Below, one piece after another: positions 21,665 through 32,893 of a DNA stretch of 64,000 nt. The notes below the pieces were generated by a model. It had not been told where the DNA came from. It worked only from the letters and a program-made list of their open reading frames with translations, and did not search any database. The translations under genes were made by a program, and so were the position numbers. Every line of letters starts with the position of its first letter. Position 1 is the first letter of the stretch. Source of the stretch: Erythroxylum novogranatense (taxonomy: Eukaryota > Streptophyta > Magnoliopsida > Malpighiales > Erythroxylaceae); NCBI GenBank assembly GCA_029891385.1, contig CM057224.1, positions 1,178,001 through 1,242,000 of the forward strand, written 5' to 3'.

Positions 21665-23387
21665 ATGTCTACTATATCACTGCGAAGCATTCTTGATGCA
21701 AACAAGCTAGCGGCTAACAATTTTGATGATTGGTACCGCAATCTGATAATTGTTCTCATGCACAAGAAACTTATCGATGTAATCGATAAACCCGTAATGG
21801 AAGAGCCTTCTGAGGGACTTGATGATGCTAATGCATTAGATGCATATTTTAAGTACAATGAACAAAGTACTAATGCCAAGTGCATTATACTGGCATCAAT
21901 GAGTTCTGAACTCCAAAGGCAGCATGAAGATATGAACCCTTCACAGATCATTGAGCATCTTAAGAAGATGTATGGGTCACAAAGTAGGACTGCTAGATAC
22001 CAGTTATCTAGATCCCTATTCAAGTCTGAATTGAAGTCCAAATCTCCTGTGGGACCCCATGTTCTTAAGATGATTGATCTTATAGAACAACTTGAGAAGT
22101 TGGGGTGTTCTCTAGGGAAAGAGTTGTCACAAGATTTGATCTTGCAATCTCTTTCTGACATGTTTTCACCATTCATTGTTAATTTTAACATGAACAAGAT
22201 GGATGTGATCTTCATGAAATGCTCAACTTGTTGATCGATTATAAAAATCAAGTCGCATCATCCGAGAAGGTGAAAGTGTCGAGTGCGTGAACCTTGTTGG
22301 TAACTCTTCAAGCCGCAAGTGGAAGGGCAAAAGAAGCCCAAGAAAATCATTTTGCACCCAAGGGTGTTTTGAAAAATCCAAGGTGCAAAGAAGAGAGTTG
22401 ACCAAAAGGATCTTGAATGTTTCTTACGCACAAAAGAAGGACACTGGAAAGGGCGCCTGAGTATTTGGCTACTCGAAAGACAAGAAACAAGGTGAGACAT
22501 TTATGAAAATGTTTTCATGATTTCTTTAACTACTATTGATACTACAAAATGGGTATTAGATCTTGGTAGTAGCTTTAACATCTGCAATATGTTGCAGGTC
22601 TAAGGATCGATGGGAGATTGAAGAAGGAGAAGTAAAGCTACAAGTTGGGAATGGAGCAAGTGTTTGCGCCTAGTGTAGGAACTATTTCTCTTGTAATGCC
22701 TACAGCAAGACTTTATTATTAGAAGATTGTTATTATGTTCCTAAGTTTGTTTGAACATTGTTTCCATTTCGTTATTAGACAAACGTGGATTTCATACAAT
22801 CTTTAAGAATAATCAATGTAATATTTTCATGGTGATGAATTATATGTCGCTGGTTATTTACAATATGGTCTTTATGTCTTACCGAAATAGTTGTTTGTCC
22901 AATTATGAATGTTTCGGTCATAAAAGGAAGAGATAATCAAACAAATCAAACTTACCTTTGGCAATTGTAGACTTGGTCATATTGGTGAGAAAAGAGTAAA
23001 CAAGTTACACAAGGAAGGATGTCTTAGTCAATATGATTATGAATCATATGAAACTTGTGAATCTTGTCTCAAAGGCAAAATGACCAAATCTCCTTTTCTT
23101 TGGGCGAGAGAGAGCTAGTGAACTTTTAGGACTCATACATACCGATGTATGTGGGCGATGAAAGTTCAAGCTAAAGGTGGATATTCTTATTTTATCACCT
23201 TCATCGATGATATGTCAAGATATGGATTGGTGTATCTTATGAAACATAAGTCTGAATCTTTGAAATGTTCAAAAGATTTCGTAGTGAAGTTGAAAACAAA
23301 CCGGTAAGAGTATAAAGGCACTAAGATCGTAGTGGTGGTGAGTATCTTAGTGATGATTTTGTTGATTATCTAAGGCAAGATGGAATC
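21665..23387 (+). pseudogene. Copia gag and protease region, frameshifted
   Basis: Gag opens with MSTISLRSILDANKLAANNF at 21665, the usual start of this gag type (an upstream in-frame ATG at 21530 lies in leader). The frame holds to 22234, but similarity continues in another frame from about 22200, so an indel lies there. The zinc-knuckle region (about 22400-22470) is out of frame and has lost its cysteines. The protease motif near 22548 reads WVLDLGSS, where D[ST]G is expected, so the catalytic site is changed. The GAG-pre-integrase block (GHIGEKRVNKLHKEG, about 22978) and the first integrase residues (FIDDMSRYG, about 23200) follow in further frames. Non-functional. Confidence 0.85.
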
Positions 23388-25697
23388 TTGTCTCAGTGGA
23401 CTTCTCCAGGCACACCACAACACAATGGTGTTTCCGAAAGGAGAAATCGAACCTTATTGGATATGGTGAGATCCATGATGGGGTTCACTGATCTTCCTAT
23501 CTTCCTATGGGGATATGCTTTAGAAGCCGCTGCATATTTATTAAACAAAGTTCCCACTAAAGCAGTCACTAAAACTCCATATGAGATGTGGAAAGGACGT
23601 AAGCCTAACCTAAAACATTTGAAAGTTTGGGGTTGTCCAACTTATGTCAAGAGACTGCAGCCAGATAAGCTTGAAGCTAGATCTGACAAGTGTAGATTTG
23701 TTGGCTATCCCAAGGAGACAATGGGATACTATTTCTATCACTCTTCTGAACACAAAGTGTTTGTAGCCAGAAATGCAACCTTTTTAGAAAGGGAGTTCCT
23801 TAATGAAGGAAGTCATGGTGTAGAAATAGATCTTGATGAAATTCAAGATTCTAATGAATCAACACAAGCTCAAGAGCATCAGACGCATATTGAGCAACCT
23901 TTTCTTGATGTCTTGAAATTAACACATAAGGTACCAGCCTCAACCACTGAGGTGAGTGGACTGGTTAATGAACCTGTCCAAGAACCTGTGCAACAACAAG
24001 ATCAAGTAGAGGAAGAACGTATTGTACATGAGCCTCTTAGAAGGTCTATTAGGGATCGTCGTGCACCAGATAGATTAAACTTAATGGTGCAAGATGACGA
24101 AGAGAATCATATTGATGATGACCCTAAGACTTACGAAGAGGCTATGGCAAGTCCAGATTGTGAGAAGTGGTTTAAGGCCATGGAATCCGAGTTAGAATCC
24201 ATGAGAATCAACAAAGTATGGACTTTGGTTGATCCCTCAAAGGATATAAAACCCATAGGATGTAAATGGGTATTTAAGAGAAAAATTGGAGCGGACGGGA
24301 ATATTGAAACTTATAAAGCCCGTCTTGTTGCCAAGGGATATAATCAAAAAGAAGGTATTGATTATGATGAAACTTTTTCCCCTGTGGCAATGCTCAAATC
24401 TATTCGGATTCTACTTGCTATAGCTGCATATTATGATTATGAGATATGGCAAATGGACGTGAAAACAGCTTTTCTTAACGGAGAGCTCAAGGAAGATGTC
24501 TATATGACTCAACCCGAAGGTTTCACGTTGCCATCTGCTCCTAATAAAATATGTAAGCTACAAAGATCCATTTATGGATTAAAGCAAGCTTCACGAAGTT
24601 GGAATATTCGCTTCAATATAACAATCGCAAAGTTCGACTTTGTTAGATGCGAGGAAGAGCCATGTGTGTACAAGAAGGTTAGTGGGAGCATAGTTATTTT
24701 CCTAGTGCTGTATGTAGATGACATATTGCTAATAGGAAATGATGTACCAGCCATGCAAAAGACAAAGATTTGGTTATCTGAACAATTCTCCACGAAGGAT
24801 TTGGGAGAAGCAGCTTACATTCTTGGAATCAAGATCTATAGAGATAGATCAAGAAAGCTGCTAGGACTTTCCCAATCCATGTACATTGATACTATTTTAA
24901 AAAGGTATCACATGGAAAATTCCAAAAAAGGTTATCTACCAATCGGTATTGGAATTTCTCTTAGTAGGGAGGATTGTCCTAAAACCCTAGAAGAAAGAGA
25001 GCGCATGAGTAGGGTCCCATATGCCAGCGCAGTGGGAGCTATCATGTATACCATGACATGTACAAGACCTGATGTGGCCTACGCGCTAGGAGTAGCAAGT
25101 AGGTATCAAGGTAACCCAGGTGAGGAACATTGGAAAGTGGTTAAAACTATCCTTAAGTACTTAAGAAGAACTAAGGACCAATTCCTCATATATGGAGATT
25201 GTGAATTAAAGCTAATAGGCTACACTGATGCTAGCTTTGCATCAGATAAAGATGATAGCAAATCTACCTCTGGTTATATTTTCACCTTGAATGGAGGAGC
25301 AGTGAGTTGGAAAAGTTCCAAGCAAGCCATCATGGTGATTCGATTCTTGAAGCGAGAATACATAGCTGCATGTGAAGCAGCTAAGAAAGCTGTTTGGATG
25401 AAAAAGTTCTTAACTGAACTTGGTGTGGTTCCTTCAATAAAGGAAGTTGTTCCTTTATTGTGTGACAATACTGGTGCTATTGCACAAGCTAAGGAACCAA
25501 GGTCACACCAAAGATCCAAACATGTTCTGCGGAAGTATCATTTGATTCGAGAAATTGTTGAGCGTGAGGACGTTCAAATTCAAAAGGTTGAAGGAAAGGA
25601 GAATGCTGCAGATCCCTTCACTAAGGCGCTTGGATCAAAGGAGTTTGATAAGCACAAGTGGAAGATAGGATTGAAGTTCATGAGTGATTGGGTCTAG
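23388..25697 (+). pseudogene. Copia integrase-reverse transcriptase-RNase H ORF (769 codons)
   Basis: A long open frame beginning inside the integrase core (SPGTPQHNGVSERRNRTLLD, with the catalytic Glu). It continues through the reverse transcriptase, where LVAKGYNQ, QMDVKTAFLNGEL and the catalytic YVDD box (24711-24722) are intact, to RNase H (GYTDASFASDKDD, about 25220). In RNase H, residues encoded by about 25334-25356 do not match the family: a one-base loss and a one-base gain appear to cancel there, destroying the conserved acidic segment while keeping the frame. The N-terminal part of integrase lies upstream in other frames. It cannot encode a complete polyprotein. Confidence 0.85.
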
Positions 25698-25711
25698 GTC
25701 AAGTGGGAGAT

Positions 25712-27585
25712 TGTTGGAATTATGCCCATGACCCAATCGTTATGTAATAGAATTGAACAATTTAGTTTTGTGATTATTAATTTTGATTAATAACATGGCA
25801 AATGATTTTATTATCATATTACGTTTATTGTTTATGATAAGTCCTTGATTAAATTTATACACTTTCCATCATAATGGAGATTATGATAATGAGAGTCAAG
25901 TCTTTAGGATTTAATCTAAAATGTTCTTGATCATAGGATCATCAAACAAGGACTTTTATGATCCGGTTAGATCAATATATATGTAATAGTATCTATTGGA
26001 TAGATATTAGTAGATCTCATTTACTAAGTTACATATATAGATGATGCATATGGAGATATGATCATTGAACTGACCAAACCGAGAATTCCCAATGGTTACT
26101 ATTACCTATGAACCGTCAGTGGGATATTCTCATAAGGATTTAAATGTATATTTTTCCTTTGACCTGAGATCATCATAGTAATCAATAGGTCACTTATTAT
26201 ATTTTGATGTCGGACACCTAGTGTGTAAAAATGCTAGTTGAATGATCATTGGATATAATTAAGTATCTATCTGATTAGTGGTGAGTCAAGATGGGATCCA
26301 TCAACTCTAGGTAATGAGTTTGAACTCTATGTTGTCATTGATATTAATGATTGTTTCAAGACCTTGGCAGGCAATTGAATGAGTGAGGAAAGGAGTTTTC
26401 TAAGTCATTCACCAATCATTAATGATCGACATGTAACATAGTTGGTTATCTAATAAGGTTTGACAGTTAAACCATACCTTAGGATAATCCGGAGTTGTAA
26501 TGATGGAAGGTAATTATACATTATCCTTAACCAGGTTCTATCTTAGTAAAGTTGTTATTTCACACTATCCGATTCGTTGAGGAGTGTTGCTAGACGCTAA
26601 CCTTGATTAGTAATTAATTAGATTAATTACTACTACCGCTTAGTGATGAACCTATGTGGTCACACACTTACGAGTGTAATATTTCCGTTTATGATTATTT
26701 AATTTATTATAAGATAATTTATTAAATAATCTATATGGCATATTATTATATTTTTTGCTAGCACAGAAAATATAATTAATATTAGAAATTCTCTTGTACA
26801 AAATAAATGAATAAAATAAAATAGTTTTATTTTATTTCATTTTAGAAATAATAATAAAATAAAATAGTTTTATTTTATTTTATTTTATAATAATTATTAA
26901 ATAAAATGATGGTAGCTTTGTTTTCGGTTATACCTTTAAAACCGAAAGATAAAATGTTATGATAAAGGTGGGAGTTTTTCAAGTTTTAAATAGTAACGTT
27001 ATATGACTTGAAAAATAAGAGAGTTTTTTTATATATCTTTGTTTTGAGTATACGGGAAACATGTGCAGGGAAGGAAAAAAAAGGAGTTGGCTTGGTAGTT
27101 GTGCCAAAACAAAATGAAACGATGTGATTGTTTGGTTTTAAGTTATGTGAAACGTTAATAACTTAAAAAAGAGGAATATAGTGTGGTGAGGCTTTTATGT
27201 TCTTTGAACTACGAGAAATAGAAGTTGAACGTTGTTTTCGTTTTTGGTGTACGAAAACGCAGACAAGAAAAACTCTTATATTTTCTTTCAATCTTTTCGA
27301 TTCTATTAGTGAAAATAAACAAGAGATAAGGAGAGAGAAATTGTTTTCTCCATATTTGAAGAAAGAGTTCTTCAAATCAACCAAAGCCATATCAAGTGTT
27401 GAAAGCGGGATATATTATTCGGTGTGGAAAACATAGAGGCTTCGTATTTTCGAAGTTACGAATCGAGTAATCGTCACTTTCCAGGTATTTATCGTATACT
27501 TATTCTTATTATTAGTATGTTGTTAAACGCAATAGATAACATATGATTGCAAAATTTTAATTTCCGATGTGCTTGCGATCCTTCA
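25712..27585 (+). repeat. 3' LTR of the 9.25-kb Copia element
   Basis: 1874 bp, nearly identical to 18336-20210. Differences are scattered substitutions and 1-3 base indels, for example near 26070, 26118, 26370, 26390 and 26755. Confidence 0.92.
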
Positions 27586-27648
27586 CAGATGACTATGGTT
27601 ACACCCAAATTCTTCCACATTCAACCATTTTGGAGAGCCTGGATTTGA
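27586..27648 (+). repeat. Right half of the dispersed segment split by the Copia element
   Basis: Continues the similarity to the 48.8-49.1-kb segment: CAAATTCTTCCACATTCAACC here versus CAAGTTCTTCCGCATCAACC near 49078. Removing the Copia element and one CAGAT rejoins the two halves. Confidence 0.6.
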
Positions 27649-29595
27649 TAACACGAAAAAGGCTTAAGAGAATCTGGTTTAACTTCTGATCAGGTTGACA
27701 TTTTATAATTTGAACGAATTTCGGGTTAGACTCTACTTGTTCTGACCTGTCATGTTGTTTAATGTGTAAGAGGGCATGGTTTACGTCATTGTATGTAATA
27801 ACTAAAAAATGGAATCAGTTCAACCAATTTAGCTATAATTATTTCCTTTTACTTTGCTATTGATGGATTGTAAGCTTCACAAACTTTGCCAATGTTTTGA
27901 AATTTGGATCTGAAATTAAATTAGTAAAATAAAAATTTAAAGTTTAAAGCTTTATTCGATATTAGATTATCACAAAATAAATCTACAATAAAAATTGAAT
28001 AAAATCGAAGGATATGAAATCGAATTGAAAAAGAGGCAATTCTTATTTATTGAAGAAGTTGAAGTTTAATTAAAAGAAATTGTTAAAACTAACTCATTTA
28101 TTTTAGTTTATAAAAATTGTTAGTTTATAAAATCAATTGATTAATTAATAAACTAATTAGTAATTAATAACAAAATTATTAAAATAAACCAAATCGAAAA
28201 GTTAGTTCGTTTAAAATTTTTACAATAAAATTGACTAAATTAATTACCAAAAGAAATACCCAATTTTGATTTTTCATGATGCAAAAAAATGCTTGAAATT
28301 TACAATAATCAAAAGTTGTTGTAGGACTCAAACTGGCACCTGCCTAGGGCCCATGATTGAGAGGGGGCCCACCCCTCTCCACTTACACAATATCAAATGG
28401 CTCTCTAATCTTCGTGTTAAAATCTTATAAGGTCTCTCCTCTGCAGTCTACTATGCGCCAACATGAAGATCATAACATTAATGATGCTAACGCTATAACG
28501 TAATTAAATGATAACGTTATAATTTAAAACTTATAAGTCAATATTGTGATACTCATATTTATAAATAATTTTGAAATATTTAAGTGTACTTTTATCTTTT
28601 AATTTTTTTGTTGTCATCAATATATGTGTTTAAAATACTCCATCTCAAAATTAGCAGTAAAAGATTTTACGATTCTATTTTTGAGTTCGAGTATAATTTA
28701 AAGGTAAAGTTTATAATTTTTAATGTATTTTTGCTCTTTGTTTTATTTTTAATATTTGATATTAAATTTTGCTATTTATTTTTTCCTCTATTAGAGATAT
28801 AATACCAATTATATATCTTTGTAATATATACTGTTGGAGTTTAATTGTACCTACATACTTCTTCCAGCTTTTAGAAAGGTATTTTTGTTCTTTTAATATT
28901 TAGTTGATTATGTAAACTTATAAATTGAGTCATTTATGTTTCATACAAACATATAAACTTAAGTATATTATCGATTTATTGGGGCCATTTTTTTAATTTC
29001 GCCCAGGGCCTATAAAACGATAGGAACGGCCCTGCTCACAAGATCAACAAAAACAATCAACTAATGTTAAGCAACTCAATTGCAATAAATAATTAACCTA
29101 AATAATATAGATGACGAATAATAAATAAAATGCCAAATTTATATGAAAAGCACTCCGGTATATAAGGAAAAATTACATACTAAACTGACAAATAAATCCA
29201 CTAAATCAAATAACAAACTTACAAGAGATCAAGTTTCGAATTGTTGACCCCAACTTGAAACAACACCACAGTACAACAGCAGGTTATCTAATAAGGTTTT
29301 ATAATAGAATACAAATTAAGATCCTAAATCAATACTACTCTAAATTAATCCTAATAAATCAAACACAAAAACTTGTAGATGAAGAGTAATATTGGTTCAC
29401 CAACTATCACTCACTAATTCTTGCCTTTTTTGTGTGTGTCTATTGATACACTTCATATTTTCCTTTTATGCCTCGTAAAAATAGGGTTTTATATTAGATA
29501 TGGTCACGACATGGCGTGATTTGCGTTTGATTCTTGTCTCGGTATCCGGAGATAGAAACGAGCAGACGGAGCGAATGTAAACCGAAGACAGTGAG
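27649..29595. other. AT-rich intergenic
   Basis: No supported gene. Two GC-richer islands (28325-28450 with GCCTAGGGCCCATGATTG, and 28980-29036 ending GGAACGGCCCTG) look like parts of an old DNA transposon or SINE, but I could not define ends or a target duplication. Confidence 0.45.
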
Positions 29596-30186
29596 GTGTT
29601 TGGTTGTGGTGGACAGAACAAAAATTTCTGTCTCCTTCTCAAGGACAGAATGTGTTTGGTTGCAGTTGCAGACTTGCAGTGAACAGAATGAAAAAATAGT
29701 GACAAAGACAAAAATGCCTCTGGTCCTTAATATGATTAGAAATATATAATTAATTGATAGTTTTATTACGAACTATTTGTGTTAGGTGAAAAGTTAACAA
29801 ATAATAATAATTATAAACTATTATGAAATATCAAATAATATTAGCCCATAATAATAATAATAATAATAACAACAACAAAATTAATAACAAGAACAAAATA
29901 GACACAAAATGTTCCATAATAATAAATATGAATTATTATAAAGACAAAATATACAATGATAATAACAATAATAATAATAATAAAATAATAAATACATAAT
30001 GATGCTTGATAATAGAAATTGTACATTTACATCTACATCTACGACTAATAATAATAATAATAATAATGAATTTTTCATAATAATAAAAATTCAAATTAAA
30101 AGATAACAATTATAATATAATTAATAATATTGTGGTTTGTTAGAAATGAAAAGGTAAAACCGATGAAATAATAAAGAACTAATAAC

Positions 30187-30257
<71 letters not shown>

Positions 30258-31089
30258 CAAAATTATAATACGAATAATTATAAGAATAATAATGATAATG
30301 ATAATAATAAATTAATTATAATAATATTGATAATAATATTACTAATAATAATAATAATAATAAAATGTATAATACTAATAATAATAAGATTAATAATGAA
30401 AACAAAATGCGTAATAATAATAATAATAATACATCTACATTATACTACTACTACTAATAATGAATTCCAAATATATGTTAATAATAATAATAATTATTAT
30501 TATTATTATTATAAATACAAAATGAAGCTTAATAATAATAATAATACATCTACATTATACTACTACTAATAATTATTAATAAATAAAACTTAAATATAAA
30601 TTATTTTTATTAGTAACATTTATTTCGATATCTTATATAATATTTATTGATAAAATATTATTTATAAATTCATATTTATTTTAACTATATTTTAATTGTT
30701 AAATCAAATTTTATTGAAATATATTTTTAAAGATATTTTTAATTTAATTATTGTAGTTTTTTAAAGATATGTTAATTATTGTGGTTTTTAAATGATATTT
30801 TTTAAAGATATTTTTAATTTAATTAATATTGTGGTTTTGGTCAATTTTAAAAACTAAATAAAACAAAAGAAACAAAGCTCATTTTAAAAACATAGCCGTT
30901 GGAACTGAGATAACGTGGGAGACAGGGATAGCTTGTCCCTGTCCTACCTTTTTGGTAGGGACAATAAATCTTGTCCCTGTCTACTGGAGATGGTAGATAA
31001 AAATTCAGAGACAGTAACCAAACACTCATGGGGGCAGAATTTTTTGGTCCTGTCTACTGTCCCCACTCACGGGGACAGTAACCAAACAC
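29596..31089. mobile_element. Inverted-repeat DNA element with (AAT)n interior, about 1.5 kb
   Basis: The left end begins GTGTTTGGTTGTGG and the reverse complement of the right end begins GTGTTTGGTTACTG. Each end carries a second TGTTTGGTT about 60-70 bases further in, followed by CAGA/GACAG-rich words (ATTTCTGTCTCC; ATTCTGCCCCC), so the inverted repeats share internal structure over roughly 80-100 bp. No transposase is visible. Superfamily is uncertain (PIF/Harbinger-like or hAT-like MITE). The interior is dominated by AAT-type trinucleotide repeats. Confidence 0.6.
29790..30575. repeat. Imperfect (AAT)n low-complexity tract
   Basis: Nearly 800 bp of AAT/ATA trinucleotide repeats interrupted by short unique pieces. 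The longest perfect run is 30187-30254 (about 22 units). A motif containing TACATCTACATTATACTACTA is present at about 30430 and 30545, showing local duplication. ORFs here are low-complexity artefacts. Confidence 0.9.
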
Positions 31090-31911
31090 AGGGTTAGTGA
31101 TCATGTCCCTCAAACTCACTTCAATACTCAACAATAATGGAGATACATGGTTCATGGACACGACCTTATCGAACTCCAACATTGGTCTGTTTGGCCTCGA
31201 CACGGGCGGAACATCATTCTTTAACTCGTACATAGTTACAAGAATATACATGGTCACACATATAGCTATGTTTACCAACAACACATGCATTTTTCCCCAA
31301 CACCAGTATCTTCTAGAAATAACTTAAATTCATCAAAATCTTACCTCAAATTTGCTAGATTTCTATTACTTTTTATCTATAAAGCCAACTAAGACTCTAT
31401 TTATAAAATGGGGTTGAACCCGTGACAATTGTAAATAGGGCGATAATTAGGCCTTGAATTAGTCTAACCCGACTCAAAGTCTAAATTGACTAGCTTCAAG
31501 CTTGATTTGGGTTTTTAAAAAAATTTTAGCTTCGGTTGGATGTCATTTTTTATTTTTATTTAAAATTAAAAAATTTGGGCTAGACTTTTTTGGGCCTATT
31601 GTCCAAACCTGATTAGGTTCAAATTTAGTCTAGTGTTCTGGGTATAGGCCCGAACAGAAATTTTTGGGCCCAAGCCCAGCAGTAAGACTTTTTTTTTACT
31701 CGTTTAGCACTTGCTCAGAGTGTAATTCCATCCGTCCTCCATAGCGAGGTTGACCGTGATGGTACAAGAGAAGTTCAGTACACCTTTCCTGGTGGATGCT
31801 TGTCTTCGTTAACTAGAATCTTCATTTAGACTCTAGTAAATTGTAAAGGAATCAACAGGAGTTGTTGTCGATGGTCGTAGCAAGAGTTCATTCAATCTAT
31901 TATGACCCATC
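31090..31911. other. Spacer and presumed promoter of the Rab escort gene copy
   Basis: 31100-31320 is of higher complexity than its surroundings and has a short minus-strand open frame without recognisable similarity. 31400-31680 is AT-rich with GGGCC words. 31690-31911 would be the 5' UTR and promoter of the downstream REP copy. Confidence 0.4.
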
Positions 31912-32607
31912 ATGACCGAACTACCGCCACCTCCTTACCCAGCAATCGAACCAACAACCTTCGACCTCATCATCGTCGGCACCGGCCTACCAAAATCTGT
32001 CATCTCCGCCGCCGCCGTCAAATTTGTGCTACACTTGGACCCCAACCCCTTCTATGGCTCCCATTATGCATCCCTCTCGGTCCCCGATCTCATCTCTGTT
32101 CTCAATTTCAATTCTACTCTTCCAACTCCTTCCACATCTACCATGGACACCGACATGTTGGTTCATGTCGTTGTGGGTCTAACGACTCGTCGTCTTTACT
32201 CTGATGTGGAAATATCTTCATATTCGCCGGAACTATTGGAGGAACAATCTTGGAAGTTCAATATAGATGTAGCAGGGCCTCGGATGCAAACAAGTGTATC
32301 GACATTATGCTAAAATCAAGAGCCAGTCAGTATGGGGAGTTCAAGAGCATTGATGCGAGCTTTGTTGGAGGAGAGAATGGGAAGCTGTGGAATGTTCCGG
32401 ATTCAAGGGCTACTATATTTAAAGACAGGAGCTTGAGCTTGATGGAGAAGAATCAGTTGATGAGGTTCTTTAAGCTCGTTCAAGCTCACTTGGCTGAGAA
32501 TGAAGAAGCAAAACTAGAAGAAGGAGAAGAAAAAGAGAACATGAGAATTTTAGAGGAGGATTTGGAGATTCCGTTTGCTGAATTCTTAACCAAAATGTGT
32601 TTACCTC

Positions 32608-32829
32608 TATAGGAGCATCACATGCACGTGTATTTACCAACCACATTGACCATGTCAAATTGTTGTTATGATAAGAAATGATCTCTGCTATCTGTTAGTT
32701 ACAATATAGGTGTTTCAAATTCAAATTACTTATCTGTAAATCAGTGATAGATGGCATGTACAGTTGTATTTAAACTCTTGTATAGAATGAACAAGGTTAA
32801 GCTTTCCTTGCCAATTACTTTCAATTATA
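32608..32829 (+). repeat. 5' LTR of the exon-inserted Copia element
   Basis: 222 bp, termini TATAGG...TTATA. Differs from the 3' copy at only a few bases (for example ATCTCTGC/ATCTTTGC, TATAGAATG/ACAGGATG). Confidence 0.92.
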
Positions 32830-32842
32830 TGGTATCAGAGCC
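32830..32842 (+). other. Primer-binding site (tRNA-Met) of the exon-inserted Copia
   Basis: TGGTATCAGAGCC immediately after the 5' LTR, a perfect match to the plant tRNA-Met priming motif. Confidence 0.9.
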
Positions 32843-32893
32843 ACCATACTCAAACGAGTTTGATCCAATTTCTTTTTTCCTCTTCCTCTCACC

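Larger units (their letters stand above)
18336..27585 (+). mobile_element. Copia LTR retrotransposon, 9.25 kb, structurally complete
   Basis: LTRs at 18336-20210 and 25712-27585 (1875 and 1874 bp) start TGTTGGAATT and end GATCCTTCA. A perfect 5-bp target duplication CAGAT lies at 18331-18335 and 27586-27590. A tRNA-Met-type primer-binding site (TTGGTATCAAAGCC, from 20212) follows the 5' LTR and a purine tract (AAGTGGGAGAT) precedes the 3' LTR. Domain order gag, protease, integrase, reverse transcriptase, RNase H marks it as Copia (Ty1), resembling TNT1-94-type polyproteins. The LTRs are very similar, differing mostly by small indels, so insertion is fairly recent, yet coding is broken by frameshifts. 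Confidence 0.93.

Noticed and set aside
28325..29036. A hAT element suggested by the terminal-like CAGGGCCG at 29036
   Set aside because: No matching left terminus and no 8-bp direct repeat could be found.
29841..30569. Several ORFs made of I, Y, N and L
   Set aside because: Low-complexity translation of AAT repeats.
29790..30575. CRISPR-like array of short repeats
   Set aside because: It is a trinucleotide microsatellite without spacer structure; the genome is a plant.
31054..31290. Minus-strand ORF of 78 codons next to the AAT element
   Set aside because: Moderately complex sequence but no recognisable family, and it overlaps the element's end.
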